A DNA stretch of 56,131 nt from contig SFCB01000172.1 in NCBI GenBank assembly GCA_004367505.1, forward strand, positions 1 to 56,131, read 5' to 3'. The notes beneath the pieces are model-generated. The model was not told the DNA's origin, did no database searches, and saw nothing but the letters and a program-made list of their open reading frames with translations. The translations under genes and the position numbers were made by a program. The stretch is from Chloroflexi bacterium OHK40 (GTDB taxonomy: Bacteria; Chloroflexota; Chloroflexia; Chloroflexales; Chloroflexaceae). Of this stretch, positions 9,901-18,526 are shown one piece after another. Position 1 is the stretch's first letter; every line of letters begins with the position of its first letter.

Positions 9901-10177
9901 GGGCATCGCCCTGGCGGGCCTGCACCTGAGCGATATAGCCGGGATAGAGCGGATTGCTCTGGTCGGCGGCACGCAACTCCTGGAAGATCTGCAGCGCCCG
10001 GTCGAGCTTACCGGTGTTGAAGAGCGCCACGGCCGCCGCGATCCGAGCATCGGTCTCCTGGGGGAACTCCTGGAGCGCCCGGACGGCGGCCTTGAGCGCC
10101 TCATCCCACTGACCCTGGCGCGCCAGCTCGCGGCTCTGCTCCATCGCCCGGTCGAAGATTGAGCGGTTGCCAGCCAT
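6899..10177 (-). CDS. Very large tetratricopeptide-repeat protein
   Basis: A 1,092-residue protein built almost entirely of TPR helices, with canonical A-x-x-x-Y-x-x-L-x-x spacing across residues about 12-200, 240-400 and 500-1080. A Pro/Glu-rich linker (residues about 420-450, including EPEPEPPPPEEP) separates two TPR superhelices. It has no signal peptide, membrane segment or enzymatic domain, so it is most likely a cytoplasmic scaffold. Typical repeats read ALAKYQLLIDTF and AIEMLEYALKLAPNH. No Shine-Dalgarno is visible before the chosen ATG. The client is unknown, and neighbours (cdaA, argF) do not reveal it. Confidence 0.9.
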   Translation of the reverse strand: MAGNRSIFDRAMEQSRELARQGQWDEALKAAVRALQEFPQETDARIAAAVALFNTGKLDRALQIFQELRAADQSNPLYPGYIAQVQARQGDARAAAESYGALADLHMAQRRPAQAVEALRELLKLRPDADEQRARLARLYEDLGAGLDAAREHLVLAQRALDAGRLDQAAEAAELALRLDPNSREAKDLIVAIRDAMARSAGLARADDTGAAGGAASSEPRLNLVGMTGALRSQQFQLEKLVEQAQQRQEAGASEEAIALYEQAVAAGLERADVLYSLGLLYQERGDHRAAVGVLTRATPDPEYALSAHFALGMSYRELGQLPQAAQEFEQTIRLVDLESIGRAEAEDLVQMYENAATIYEQIGDIARAAALYGTLASFLESKRWGRERAAEFKQRSKELSERNMFAKLRTLGTGALTAPEPEPEPPPPEEPMAETWGKIRPITDFLRGDRVASPESSGGAALAPLPEAVILLESLPLPDDQPHAPATPLPMDGLSEELANWVSLSGKYLDQGLLEAALDACHEVIRLDMDYLPIHLRMGEVYERQGRPEEALAKYQLLIDTFRVRGEPEQAIDVYYRFIELSPDTVNARSRLAELLRNANRTDEAVVQLVQVANTYMRLGQTNKALEEFRRLIQWSPRNREVHTQYGLALLRLERYEAALGEFRRALELGAPDDPVAVARLNITLALMGDQPAAVWDSLASVLELLKQRPGEFSPVQAEYRSALLISDAAVLHYILAIIQQQAGQHTSAILELEQAEALLADEVEALLPPVLVYQAAADSHIALGNAEEALEMLRRGQSAASRSTPDPGVKHPFAVPLSKGDMVRRMAEAYAASDDLVGAEQALLEARALLPYDRAIYTKLADVYFRQGKLPEALAQLDDLATHYEERQQLDRAIEMLEYALKLAPNHIAISGRLARLQLRRGYLDKGVEGLVRASELQRKAGQLKDAVASLQEAAQVHWMLSDHERARQMYDRIVQIAPNDVDARQWLALMYTLTARKGDAIAEKKQIARIFAQQREYDNAIAELHQIIGLDQRDLEAYYMLGDMLMRREEYGQAVQLYTRMLKMEGVETERVEALLTAATRMQQQRQAR

Positions 10178-10260
10178 AGTGCTTCGCAGTGCAACATGCC
10201 AACGTCACTATGCACCAGGCGCGCTCCAGAGTCGCGCTCGTGCAGCGTGCATGTTACATC

Positions 10261-11196
10261 CTACAATCCTAGAAGGGTAAGGATCAACGCTTTCTGCACG
10301 TGGAGCCGGTTCTCAGCCTGCTCGAAGATCACCGACCGGGCCCCATCGACCACCTCGGCCGTCACCTCCTCGCCGCGATGGACGGGGAGGCAGTGCATGA
10401 AGACAGCCCGGGGGCTGGCCTCGGCCATCAGGGCCGCATTGACCTGGTACGGCTGGAAGGCGGGCCGGCGGCGGGCGGCCTCGTGCTCCTGGCCCATCGA
10501 GGCCCACACATCGGTGTAGACGGCGTCGGCGCCAGCGGCGGCTTCGGCGGGCGAGGCGCTCACGGTGATTGTCGCATCGTTCGCGGCGGCCACACGCTCC
10601 GCCAGATCCAGGATCTCCTGGTCGGGCCGGTAGTCGGGGGGGCAGCCCACGGCGACACTTACGCCGAGCGCCGCGCCGAGCAGCATCAGCGAATGGCAGA
10701 CGTTGTTCCCGTCGCCCACATAGGCCAGGCGCAAGCCCTGGAGGCGGCCGAAGTGCTCGCGCAGAGTGAGCATATCGGCCAGGGCCTGGCAGGGATGCTC
10801 ACGATCGGAGAGCGCGTTGATCACCGGCACGCTGGCATGGCGGGCCAGCGTCTCCACGGTGGCGTGCCGAAAGACCCGGGCGGCAATCGCCTGCACCCAG
10901 CGGCTGAGGTTACGGGCCACGTCGGGCACACTCTCGCGGCCGCCCATGTCGATGTCGTTGGCGGAGAGGTAGGAGCCGTGGCCGCCGAGCTGGGTCATGC
11001 CGGCTTCGAAGGCCACCCGTGTGCGCAGCGAAGGCTTCTCAAAGACCAGCGCCAGGGTACGGCCACGGAGCGGAAGCTCAGGGTGAGCACCACGGCCAGC
11101 GGCATGCCACTCGGCCTTGAGCCGGGCAGCCCGCTCAAGCAGCGCCTCGGCCTCCGTGCGGCTCAGGTCCCCGGCGGAGAGAAAGTGTTTCAGCAT
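10261..11196 (-). CDS. argF: Ornithine carbamoyltransferase
   Basis: A 311-residue enzyme making citrulline from ornithine and carbamoyl phosphate in arginine synthesis. Carbamoyl-phosphate contacts are visible as SLRTR (usually STRTR) near residue 55, HPCQ in REHPCQALADMLTL, and the C-terminal MHCLP. The ornithine-binding signature DVWASMGQE separates it from aspartate carbamoyltransferase. The ATG at 11196 is preceded by AGGAAGG at good spacing; an upstream start at 11238 would add 14 unneeded residues. No other arginine genes are in the window. Confidence 0.96.
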   Translation of the reverse strand: MLKHFLSAGDLSRTEAEALLERAARLKAEWHAAGRGAHPELPLRGRTLALVFEKPSLRTRVAFEAGMTQLGGHGSYLSANDIDMGGRESVPDVARNLSRWVQAIAARVFRHATVETLARHASVPVINALSDREHPCQALADMLTLREHFGRLQGLRLAYVGDGNNVCHSLMLLGAALGVSVAVGCPPDYRPDQEILDLAERVAAANDATITVSASPAEAAAGADAVYTDVWASMGQEHEAARRRPAFQPYQVNAALMAEASPRAVFMHCLPVHRGEEVTAEVVDGARSVIFEQAENRLHVQKALILTLLGL

Positions 11197-11324
11197 CGCG
11201 ATCCTTCCTGGGACAACCACCAAGGTCTTGCCTGGCAATCTGGAGCGGTATGGAGTTGCTCGCCCGTCGCTACCCGGCTCCTGGCTCGTACGGGCCTGTC
11301 GATGGCGTTCTGCAGCGGCTCACA

Positions 11325-11405
11325 CGGGAGCACAATCGCGACGGGTGCCTGCGAGTGGGATGCCCGCGCTCCCAGGCCGGGCTCACGACCCCTATGAGAT
11401 TGCTC
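11325..11405. repeat. Dispersed repeat R2, copy A
   Basis: About 80 bases upstream of argF match a segment near 26262-26333, sharing CACACGGGAGC, CAATCG, GATGCCC, CGCTCCCAGGCCGGG and CACGACCC in the same order and spacing. The outer blocks GGGAGC and GCTCCC are inverted, so a transcript would fold into a long hairpin. Confidence 0.6.
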
Positions 11406-11423
11406 TATCGTAGCAGAGTCACA

Positions 11424-12197
11424 TTACGTTCCAAGCTCACGGCGCCCGAAGCGCTGCAGGTGCTGCTGCTTCTTCTGCTCAAAGCGCTGGGCCGGCGCGA
11501 TCCGGCGGTAGTCCCCGGCATCGATAATCGTAATCTCATCGCAGAGCTCGCGGTCGCTCAAGCGCGAGAAGATTCGCTGGTCGATATCCTCTGGTTTACG
11601 GTTGCTGGTGATCACCGTCGGGAGCTTGTAATTATAGCGATGATTGATCAGCTGGAACAGCTTCTCGCGGGCCCAGGGGGTTGCATTCTCGGTGCCAAAA
11701 TCGTCGAGCACCAGCACGTGGGCGCCGCGCACCTGCTCGAAGCGTTCATCGTACTCCACCTCGGAGTTCGGCCCGAATGTCGAGCGCAGGTGGTCGAGCA
11801 GATCGGGCACCACGGCGAAGAGCACTGTCATCAGGTTCTCGCGCAGCACCTGGTTCGCAATCGCGGCGGCCAGGTGAGTCTTGCCGCAGCCAAAGCCCCC
11901 GAAGAGGATCAGCCAGCCGCTGGGATGCTCAGCGAACTTGCGCGCGCGGGCGTAGGCGCGGGCCACCCCCGGCACACCGGCGTCGAAGTTCTCGAAGGTC
12001 TTGCCGCTAAACGGACCGAGGTTACTCATCGTCAGCAACTGCTGACGGCGTAATTGCTGCTTCTCGGCGGCACGGCACTGGCAGGTGACGAGCTCACCGA
12101 ACTCGGGGTGGCCGTACGGAACATCGCGCACGAGGTAGCCAGCACCCTTGCAGCGGGGGCAGAGCGGCTCGGCGGCCTGGCTAGAGGTCGCTATCAT
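11424..12197 (-). CDS. DnaC/DnaI-type AAA+ helicase loader
   Basis: An approximately 257-residue ATPase expected to load the replicative DnaB helicase. The N-terminus has a Cys4-like cluster (CPRCKGAGYL and a later CQC), as seen in DnaC-like proteins of this type. The AAA+ core has Walker A (GGFGCGKTHLAAAI), Walker B (VLVLDDFGTE) and a sensor-I region ending in TSNRKPEDID. The start at 12197 overlaps the end of the DnaD-like gene by 17 bases and has GGGAG upstream. An alternative ATG at 12293 would extend the overlap to 113 bases. The overlap implies translational coupling with its primosome partner. Confidence 0.87.
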   Translation of the reverse strand: MIATSSQAAEPLCPRCKGAGYLVRDVPYGHPEFGELVTCQCRAAEKQQLRRQQLLTMSNLGPFSGKTFENFDAGVPGVARAYARARKFAEHPSGWLILFGGFGCGKTHLAAAIANQVLRENLMTVLFAVVPDLLDHLRSTFGPNSEVEYDERFEQVRGAHVLVLDDFGTENATPWAREKLFQLINHRYNYKLPTVITSNRKPEDIDQRIFSRLSDRELCDEITIIDAGDYRRIAPAQRFEQKKQQHLQRFGRRELGT

Positions 12198-12894
12198 CGC
12201 TCCCTCGGCGGAAGAGGTCACCGAAGGCGCCGCTGGTGTACTTCGCAACGTCGATAGGTCCGTCGGCGCGATACGCCGCATCCTGTCGTCCATGGGCGGC
12301 CCACCTCTCAAGCACCTTACGAATGTAGCGCCAGGAGCGGGCGTTGGCGCGCACCGCTTCGCGCATTGCCTCCTCGATCCACTCGGCCGGGTAGCGCTCC
12401 TCGGCCTCCCGTAGCTCCTCCACCAGCATCGGCGTGACCAGGCCAATATTCTGCTCGTAGAGGCCGATCAGCGGCGGGCGTTCTGCCGGGGCCTCTGCGG
12501 CGGGTGCCAGGGCCACCTGGGCGGCGCCCACCTCGGCGGCCCAGGCCCGGTTCGCGGCCGTGTTGACAAGATACCAGTTGACGATACGGCCATCGGCTGG
12601 CAGGGCGAGGTGGATCAGCGTGCCCCGCCGCACGGCCGCGTCGAGACCCTCGGCCAGCAACTCCTCCACCGGTCGCAGCCGCGAGACCGCCCGCAGTGAG
12701 CGCCGCAGGGTGCGATCGGCCAGCAGATCGTCCCAACTCAGGCGGCGCGGCGTGCTGCGCTGGCGGCTCAGCCGGTAGAAGATCTGCAGCGTCACCTTCA
12801 GCTCGCTCGGCAGCGTGATCGCGGGCACAACCTCGCTGAAGAGCTCCGGCGGCAGGCCCACAAGTGCCTCGGTTGAGAAGCCGGTAAAGGCCAT
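12181..12894 (-). CDS. DnaD-like replication-initiation protein
   Basis: A 237-residue protein resembling the DnaD/DnaB primosome group of Gram-positive bacteria. The C-terminal region (residues about 145-205) is a DnaD domain, with the family-end pattern Y-x-x-x-I-x-K-V-L-E-R-W seen as WRYIRKVLERWA. The N-terminal part (ITLPSELKVTLQIFYRLSRQ) resembles the winged-helix DnaD N-domain. It overlaps the DnaC-like gene, so the two probably form a helicase-loading unit. A minus-strand extended -10 lies at 12965-12973. Confidence 0.8.
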   Translation of the reverse strand: MAFTGFSTEALVGLPPELFSEVVPAITLPSELKVTLQIFYRLSRQRSTPRRLSWDDLLADRTLRRSLRAVSRLRPVEELLAEGLDAAVRRGTLIHLALPADGRIVNWYLVNTAANRAWAAEVGAAQVALAPAAEAPAERPPLIGLYEQNIGLVTPMLVEELREAEERYPAEWIEEAMREAVRANARSWRYIRKVLERWAAHGRQDAAYRADGPIDVAKYTSGAFGDLFRRGSDDSDL

Positions 12895-12964
12895 GGAGCA
12901 CCCGGGATGGTGTTGCGGGAGCGCTGGCGTCGCTGCCCGCGACGCGCTACTTGCTGTGCTGGAT

Positions 12965-12973
12965 ATGGTACCA
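12965..12973 (-). promoter_or_regulatory. Candidate extended -10 for the DnaD-DnaC pair
   Basis: On the minus strand the sequence reads TGGTACCAT: a TG-n extension followed by TACCAT. It would start transcription about 65 bases before the DnaD-like start. No convincing -35 was seen. Confidence 0.35.
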
Positions 12974-13453
12974 CATCCGCCCGCGTGGGCGGCACGGCTG
13001 TGACGAAACCTTTCGTGCGTCGGCGGCGTTCATACCCAGTTGCCCCGCCCCGGCCAGCCCTCGCGCGGGCCTTGAAGGGGCCAGGCGACGGCGGCTCCCT
13101 CACATAAGGCGGAGAGTTGCACTCGCGCCTGGGGAGGGCAGAGGCGTGCTGGGGCATCCCGGCTCAGCCGTTCTGTCGCCCTTGAGTCTCTGCGGTGGGC
13201 CTGAAGCACCGCATGACCCCGGATGCCCGATGGCCGCCGGCCCATGGGGCACTGGCCGTCACACCCGCGTGGCGCCCATGCTCCTGGCACATCAATTGAT
13301 TAACGTGACCCCGAGGGCGTCGTCGCGATCCCCCTTGCTGCCGAGGTCGGGTGGGAGCGGCGGCGCCCTCGTTGCGTGGCCCGCTCCCGCAGCTGCGCGT
13401 AGCCTGGAGCGCGCCACGGCAGTACGCTGCGGCTGCTGAGGGGAAACACAGGT

Positions 13454-13476
13454 GATGTGCAAAGTATGTGCATATC
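13454..13476. promoter_or_regulatory. Operator-like dyad abutting the MFS -35 box
   Basis: GATGTGC at 13454-13460 and GCATATC at 13470-13476 are inverted arms (6 of 7 matching) with a 9-base spacer. The right arm ends one base before the -35 hexamer, a position suited to a dimeric regulator of the exporter. No regulator gene is adjacent. Confidence 0.45.
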
Positions 13477-13477
13477 A

Positions 13478-13507
13478 TTGACAAACATGCAACATTTACG
13501 TTATACT
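13478..13507 (+). promoter_or_regulatory. Sigma-70-type promoter of the MFS exporter
   Basis: A perfect -35 (TTGACA, 13478-13483) is followed after 18 bases by TATACT (13502-13507). Predicted transcription starts near 13514, giving a leader of about 30-40 bases. Confidence 0.75.
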
Positions 13508-13552
13508 TGAAGTATTGGACATTTTGCCGGAAGAACCTTTCAGGTGGCAACC

Positions 13553-14845
13553 GTGAACCGCAGCCGCTCGCAGCTGACCTTTATCTTTCTGACCGTTTTC
13601 ATCGACCTGCTCGGCGTAGGCATTGTCCTGCCGCTGTTACCGTTTTACGTCAAGCTGATCGAGGCCGATAGCCCGGTGTGGCTGACGCAGAACCACGCGC
13701 TGATCGTCGGCGCGCTCACGGCCTCTTACTCGCTATTCCAGTTCCTCTTCGCGCCCATTCTGGGCAGCCTGTCGGACCGGTTCGGGCGCCGGCCCGTACT
13801 GCTACTCAGCCTCGCGGGCGCCGGGCTCTCGTACCTGCTCTTCGGAATGGCCGACCGGCTAGCGCCGCTGGGAGCGGGCGCGGTACTGGCTGCGCTCTTC
13901 GTCTCGCGGATCGTGGCCGGGATTACTGGCGGGAGCATAAGCACTGCTCAGGCCTATATCGCCGACATCACCCCGCCGCAGGAACGCGCCCGCGGCCTGG
14001 GGCTGATTGGCGCCGCCTTCGGGCTCGGTTTTATGCTCGGCCCGGCCCTGGGCGGCCTGTTGAGCGGCATCAGCCTGAGCGCGCCGGCCTTCACGGCGGC
14101 GGCGCTGATCTTCGCCAGTGTAGCCTTCGGCTTCTTCAGCCTGCCTGAGTCGCTCCCGCCCGAGCAGCGCAGCGCCCGCGTGAGCAGCCTGAACCCCTTT
14201 GGCCGGCTCGGCGCGGTGCTGGGTCGCATGGCGATCCGCCCCCTGGTAATAAGCGTGCTACTGCTCAACCTCGCCTTCGCCGGGCTGCAAAGCAACTTCG
14301 CCGTCTACAGCGACGTTCGCTTTGGCCTCGGGCCCAGCGCGATCGCCTACATCTTCGCCTTCATCGGCCTGATGGCGGTCATCATGCAGGGGTTCCTGAT
14401 CAGCCGGCTGGTGCGCTGGTTTGGCGAGGCGCGTCTGGCAGTGGCCGGGATGGCGCTCATGGCCCTCGCCTTCGGCCTGATCGCGGCGGCGTCCGCTGCC
14501 TGGGCGCTGTACCCCGCCGTCGCACTGCTCTCCGTGGGTAGCGGCATGGCGACGCCGAGCCTCACCAGCCTGATCTCACGGCGGGTCTCACCGATGGAGC
14601 AGGGCTCCGTTCTCGGCGGTGTGCAAGCCTTCACCAGCCTGGCCATGGTGATCGGGCCCCTGATCGCCGGGCTCCTCTTCGACATCGTGGCGCCTGCAGC
14701 GCCCTACCTCGCCGGCGTGGCGCTGATCGCCGGCGCGGCGGTTGTGCTGGCGGCAGCCCTGCGGCCCGAACTCGCCCGCAGCCCGGCCCACGAACCCCGG
14801 GCGACCAGCGCCCCGGTTCCAGCAGAGGTGGAGCAGGGGGTGTGA
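13553..14845 (+). CDS. MFS drug/metabolite exporter, TetA-like
   Basis: A 12-helix major facilitator protein of about 430 residues, most like the DHA1/TetA proton-coupled exporters. The first helix reads LTFIFLTVFIDLLGVGIVLP. The loop 2-3 signature is present as GSLSDRFGRRPV, and a related loop follows helix 8. The start may be GTG at 13544 or GTG at 13553. The second is preferred because AGGTGG lies five bases upstream. It has its own strong promoter and an operator-like dyad, suggesting induction by a substrate. The substrate cannot be read from sequence. Confidence 0.9.
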   Translation: MNRSRSQLTFIFLTVFIDLLGVGIVLPLLPFYVKLIEADSPVWLTQNHALIVGALTASYSLFQFLFAPILGSLSDRFGRRPVLLLSLAGAGLSYLLFGMADRLAPLGAGAVLAALFVSRIVAGITGGSISTAQAYIADITPPQERARGLGLIGAAFGLGFMLGPALGGLLSGISLSAPAFTAAALIFASVAFGFFSLPESLPPEQRSARVSSLNPFGRLGAVLGRMAIRPLVISVLLLNLAFAGLQSNFAVYSDVRFGLGPSAIAYIFAFIGLMAVIMQGFLISRLVRWFGEARLAVAGMALMALAFGLIAAASAAWALYPAVALLSVGSGMATPSLTSLISRRVSPMEQGSVLGGVQAFTSLAMVIGPLIAGLLFDIVAPAAPYLAGVALIAGAAVVLAAALRPELARSPAHEPRATSAPVPAEVEQGV

Positions 14846-14900
14846 CGGATTTCCTGCCCTCCCCCGTGCCGGGGCGCGGAAGCGCGCGGCTACGGAGCGT

Positions 14901-14923
14901 GAAGCCCGCCTGCGCGGGCTCCC
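14901..14923. repeat. REP-like hairpin repeat, copy 1
   Basis: A 23-base segment containing AGCCCGC, a 4-base loop and GCGGGCT. An identical segment occurs at 15019-15041. Short GC palindromes of this kind between genes resemble REP elements. Confidence 0.65.
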
Positions 14924-15018
14924 AGGGCCGCCGGGGGCGGTGGGCTGGCGGGCCGGATGGTCCTACACCCCTGTCCCCTCACGCGCCTTAGCGCTGAAGC
15001 GCGCAGCAACAGATCCGC

Positions 15019-15041
15019 GAAGCCCGCCTGCGCGGGCTCCC
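15019..15041. repeat. REP-like hairpin repeat, copy 2
   Basis: Identical over 23 bases to 14901-14923, with the same 7-bp stem and 4-base loop. It lies just upstream of the candidate uvrA promoter. Confidence 0.65.
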
Positions 15042-15056
15042 GCTGCTTCCAGACTG

Positions 15057-15065
15057 TGGTATACT
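15057..15065 (+). promoter_or_regulatory. Extended -10 promoter upstream of uvrA
   Basis: The sequence TGGTATACT joins a TG-n extension to a near-consensus -10 (TATACT at 15060-15065). No good -35 is present, as expected for extended -10 promoters. Transcription from about 15072 would leave a leader of roughly 170 bases. Confidence 0.5.
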
Positions 15066-15088
15066 TCGTAGCACGACTGTTCCGACGC

Positions 15089-15120
15089 AGCGCCGCCAAC
15101 CACGTCACAGGCGGCGCTTT
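15089..15120 (+). terminator. Terminator-like hairpin in the uvrA leader
   Basis: AGCGCCGCC (15089-15097) pairs perfectly with GGCGGCGCT (15110-15118), followed by a short T stretch. It lies about 20-50 bases after the predicted transcription start, so it could attenuate uvrA or end a short RNA. A second hairpin (7-bp stem, 15184-15100 region on the next line: 15184-15200) follows before the gene. Confidence 0.45.
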
Positions 15121-15244
15121 CGTCTGCCGGGTGCTCGCGCCGAAAGCGGGCGCTGGCTGTCCTTAATCACCGGTAGGATCGGACGGGGCCCGAGGCCCCG
15201 GTTGGCGTGAACATACTCCCCATTAGACAGCAGGGGTGAGGGGC

Positions 15245-18200
15245 ATGGCCAGGGATACGATCGTCATCAAGGGCGCGCGTGAGCATAACCTGAAGGGGAT
15301 CGATGTTGAGATCCCGCGGGACCGGCTGGTGGTGCTAACGGGCGTGAGCGGCTCGGGGAAGAGCTCCCTCGCCTTCGACACACTCTACGCCGAAGGCCAG
15401 CGCCGTTACGTCGAGAGCCTGTCGGCCTACGCGCGGCAGTTCCTTGGCCAGATGGAGAAGCCCCGCGTCGATCTGATCGAGGGCCTCTCGCCGGCGATCG
15501 CGATCGAGCAGAAGAGCGCCAGCAAGAACCCGCGCTCCACCGTAGGCACCGTCACGGAGATCTACGACTACCTGCGCCTGCTCTTCGCCCGCGTGGGTAC
15601 CCAGCACTGCCACCAGTGCGGGCGCCCTGTGGCCTCCCAGAGCGCCGAGCAGATGGTCAAGCGCGTGCTCGCGCTCCCACCTGGCACTCGCTTTATGATC
15701 CTGGCCCCCCTTGTCTCCCAGCGCAAGGGCGAGTACCGGGATATGTTCGCCGAGGCGAAAGCCGAGGGCTTTGTGCGCGTGCGGGTGGACGGGGAGATCC
15801 GTGGGCTCGACGAGGAGATCAAGCTCAACAAGAAGGTCAAGCATACCATTGAGGTCGTGGTAGACCGGATGGTGATGCCTGCCGGGGTAACACAAGCCCC
15901 CGGGGACCCGGGGAGCCGGGAGTCCGCTGACAGGAGCGTGGGTTTCGCGGAGGCAGCTGCCGGCAGCGAGTGGGACGCTTTTGTGACGCGCCTCACCGAC
16001 AGTATCGAGCAGGCGCTGCGGGCCGGCGAGGGCTCGGTGATTATCAGCATCCAGCACGAGCGGCGCCCGGCAGACGAGCAGGGTTCCAATCCAACCCTCC
16101 ACTCTCAGCCCTCAGCCCTCGGCCCGCAGGACGAGTGGCTGATGAGCGAGAGCAACACCTGCCCGAACTGCGGGATCTCCTTTCCCGAGCTCACCCCGCA
16201 GATGTTCTCGTTCAACTCACCCCAGGGCGCCTGCCCTCAGTGTGCCGGCCTCGGCACCCGCCTGGAGGTGGATCCGGCCCTGCTCGTGCCCAACGAGACC
16301 CTCAGCCTCCACGCCGGCGCGGTCACTTACTGGGGCGAACTGCGCAAGAAGACCGACTCCTGGGCTTATAAAGCGCTCGTTTCGATCGCGGCGCACTACG
16401 GCTTCAGCCTCGATACACCCTGGAGCGAGCTGGGCGAGCGCCAGCGTCACGCGATCATTCACGGCAGCGGCAAGGAGAAGATCCGCTTTACCTGGTCAAG
16501 CGAGAGCGGGAGTCGCGGCGAGTTCCACCGCACCTGGGAGGGCGTGGCCGCCGAGATCCGCCGCCGTTTTATGCAAACGGGGAGCGATGCGGCGCGCGAG
16601 TTCTATACCCAGTTTATGAGCGAGCAGCCCTGCCCCGCCTGCGCTGGCGCCCGCCTGCGCCCCGAGAGCCTCGCCGTACGGGTGGCTGGCCTGAGCATCC
16701 GCGAGGTGACCCGCAAGAACATCACCGAGGCCTACGAGTGGGTACGGGCCCTGGCCCACCCCGGCGAAGGCAGCGCCCTCGATGAGACCCAGCTCCAGAT
16801 TGTGGAGGACGTGCTCAAGGAGATCCGTGAGCGCCTCGGCTTCCTCAACAACGTCGGCCTGCACTACCTCAGCCTGGAGCGCCCCGCGCCAACGCTCTCC
16901 GGCGGCGAAGCCCAGCGCATCCGCCTGGCCTCGCAGATCGGCTCCGGCCTCGTCGGCGTGATGTACATCCTCGATGAGCCCAGCATCGGCCTGCACCAGC
17001 GCGACAACCGTAAGCTGCTCAACTCGCTCCTGCGCCTCCGCGATCTTGGTAATACGCTCGTCGTCGTCGAGCACGACCTGGAGACCATGCAGGCCGCCGA
17101 CTGGATCGTCGACTTTGGCCCCGGCGCTGGTGTAAAGGGCGGCGAGGTGGTGGTCGCCGGGCCGCCCGCCGTGGTCGAGCAGCACCCGGCCTCGCTCACG
17201 GGCCAGTATCTCAGCGGGCGCCTGGAGATCGCTGTGCCCCGCCGGCGCCGGGCACCCCTCGCGGTCAGCGCGATCGCCGCGCGGCTCGCTCAGACCGCCG
17301 CGAGCGTACCGCCCCGCCGTGGGCGCCCGCCCCGGGTGCAGGAGCCCGGTAGCGCCGGGGATCAAGAGGCCTGGCTGGCGATCGAGGGCGTGACTCTCAA
17401 CAACCTGCGTGATGTCAGCGTTCGCTTCCCGCTCGGCTGCTTCGTCTGCGTGACCGGTGTGAGCGGCTCGGGGAAGTCCTCACTGATCACCGAGACGCTC
17501 TACCCCGCCCTGGCCAACCGGCTGAACAAGGCCCAGCTCAAGCCGGGCCCCCACCGGGCCCTCAGCGGCCTCGAGTACCTTGATAAGGTGATCGATATTG
17601 ATCAACAGCCGATCGGGCGGACGCCCCGCTCCAACCCGGCCACCTATGTCAAGCTCTTCGATCTGCTGCGCGAGCTCTTCGCCCAGACGCCCGAGGCCAG
17701 GCTGCGCGGCTATGAGGCTGGCCGCTTCTCCTTCAATGTGAAGGGCGGCCGCTGCGAGACCTGCGAGGGTAATGGCGAGATCAAGATCGATATGCAGTTC
17801 CTCGCCGACGTGTGGGTGCGCTGTACCGAGTGCAAGGGCCGGCGCTATAACCGCGAGACGCTCCAGGTCAAGTATAAAGGCAAGACCATCGCCGATGTCC
17901 TTGATATGGACGTGCAGACGGCGCTCGAGTTCTTCGACAATGTCCCCCGGGTGCGCCGCATTCTCCAGACGCTCCACGACGTCGGGCTGGACTATATCAA
18001 GCTTGGCCAGCCGGCCACCACGCTCTCCGGCGGTGAGGCCCAGCGTGTCAAGCTCGCGAAGGAACTGGCCCGCGTGGCCACCGGGCGTACGCTCTATATT
18101 CTGGACGAGCCCACTACCGGCCTGCACTTTGCCGATGTTCAGCACCTGCTGCGGGTGCTCCACCGCCTGGTCGATGCGGGTAACACCGTGGTGGTGATCG

Positions 18201-18391
18201 AACACAACCTCGATGTGATCAAGACCGCCGATTGGGTAATCGACATGGGCCCCGAGGGCGGCGACGGCGGGGGCATGGTGGTGGCACAGGGGACCCCCGA
18301 GGAGGTGGCCCGGGTCGAGGCATCCCACACGGGCCAGTTCCTGCGCGATATCCTGCTGCCAGACCATGCCCGGCGGGTTGCCGCCGATTAA
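15245..18391 (+). CDS. uvrA: Excinuclease ABC subunit A
   Basis: A 1,048-residue UvrA, the damage-recognition ATPase of nucleotide excision repair. Both ABC modules are complete: Walker A motifs read [16 protein letters not shown] near residue 35 and [16 protein letters not shown] near residue 740, and both LSGGEAQR signature motifs are present. Zinc sites are visible as CPNCG...CPQC in the first half and CETC...CTEC in the second. The ATG at 15245 is chosen because AGGGG lies eight bases upstream; a GTG at 15236 is the alternative. It is longer than usual because of two low-complexity insertions (residues about 215-240 and 270-295). The second contains DNA with TCAGCCC heptamer repeats. Confidence 0.97.
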   Translation: MARDTIVIKGAREHNLKGIDVEIPRDRLVVLTGVSGSGKSSLAFDTLYAEGQRRYVESLSAYARQFLGQMEKPRVDLIEGLSPAIAIEQKSASKNPRSTVGTVTEIYDYLRLLFARVGTQHCHQCGRPVASQSAEQMVKRVLALPPGTRFMILAPLVSQRKGEYRDMFAEAKAEGFVRVRVDGEIRGLDEEIKLNKKVKHTIEVVVDRMVMPAGVTQAPGDPGSRESADRSVGFAEAAAGSEWDAFVTRLTDSIEQALRAGEGSVIISIQHERRPADEQGSNPTLHSQPSALGPQDEWLMSESNTCPNCGISFPELTPQMFSFNSPQGACPQCAGLGTRLEVDPALLVPNETLSLHAGAVTYWGELRKKTDSWAYKALVSIAAHYGFSLDTPWSELGERQRHAIIHGSGKEKIRFTWSSESGSRGEFHRTWEGVAAEIRRRFMQTGSDAAREFYTQFMSEQPCPACAGARLRPESLAVRVAGLSIREVTRKNITEAYEWVRALAHPGEGSALDETQLQIVEDVLKEIRERLGFLNNVGLHYLSLERPAPTLSGGEAQRIRLASQIGSGLVGVMYILDEPSIGLHQRDNRKLLNSLLRLRDLGNTLVVVEHDLETMQAADWIVDFGPGAGVKGGEVVVAGPPAVVEQHPASLTGQYLSGRLEIAVPRRRRAPLAVSAIAARLAQTAASVPPRRGRPPRVQEPGSAGDQEAWLAIEGVTLNNLRDVSVRFPLGCFVCVTGVSGSGKSSLITETLYPALANRLNKAQLKPGPHRALSGLEYLDKVIDIDQQPIGRTPRSNPATYVKLFDLLRELFAQTPEARLRGYEAGRFSFNVKGGRCETCEGNGEIKIDMQFLADVWVRCTECKGRRYNRETLQVKYKGKTIADVLDMDVQTALEFFDNVPRVRRILQTLHDVGLDYIKLGQPATTLSGGEAQRVKLAKELARVATGRTLYILDEPTTGLHFADVQHLLRVLHRLVDAGNTVVVIEHNLDVIKTADWVIDMGPEGGDGGGMVVAQGTPEEVARVEASHTGQFLRDILLPDHARRVAAD
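16105..16125 (+). repeat. TCAGCCC heptamer repeat inside uvrA
   Basis: Three consecutive 7-base units (TCAGCCC, TCAGCCC, TCGGCCC) lie in frame within uvrA and encode part of a Ser/Pro/Gln-rich insertion. Such heptamer runs look intergenic in character, so this resembles a repeat tolerated inside a surface loop. Confidence 0.6.
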
Positions 18392-18526
18392 GCCACACCC
18401 GGCCACGAGCCCACGCGGTGGCGTACTCATCGCCAGCAGGTACAAGCTCTAGCTGGCATGGCACGCATCGGCGGGGAGGCGCGGAGGAGCCGCAAGCCCC
18501 TTCGCTGCACCCCTGCCTGCACGCCA

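Larger units (their letters stand above)
12895..13552. other. Divergent intergenic region, about 650 bases
   Basis: This gap separates the minus-strand DnaD-like gene from the plus-strand MFS gene. It holds a likely minus-strand promoter near 12965-12973, a long GC-rich stretch where I see no gene, and an AT-rich segment at 13450-13515 with the MFS promoter and dyad. Confidence 0.6.
14846..15244. other. Intergenic region with repeat hairpins and the uvrA leader
   Basis: Two identical hairpin repeats (14901-14923 and 15019-15041) are followed by a putative extended -10 promoter at 15057-15065 and a roughly 170-base uvrA leader with several hairpins. No gene is seen. Confidence 0.6.

Noticed and set aside
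15150-15244. LexA/SOS box before uvrA
   Set aside because: Only a single GAAC half-site is seen. No matching GTTC arm at SOS-box spacing.
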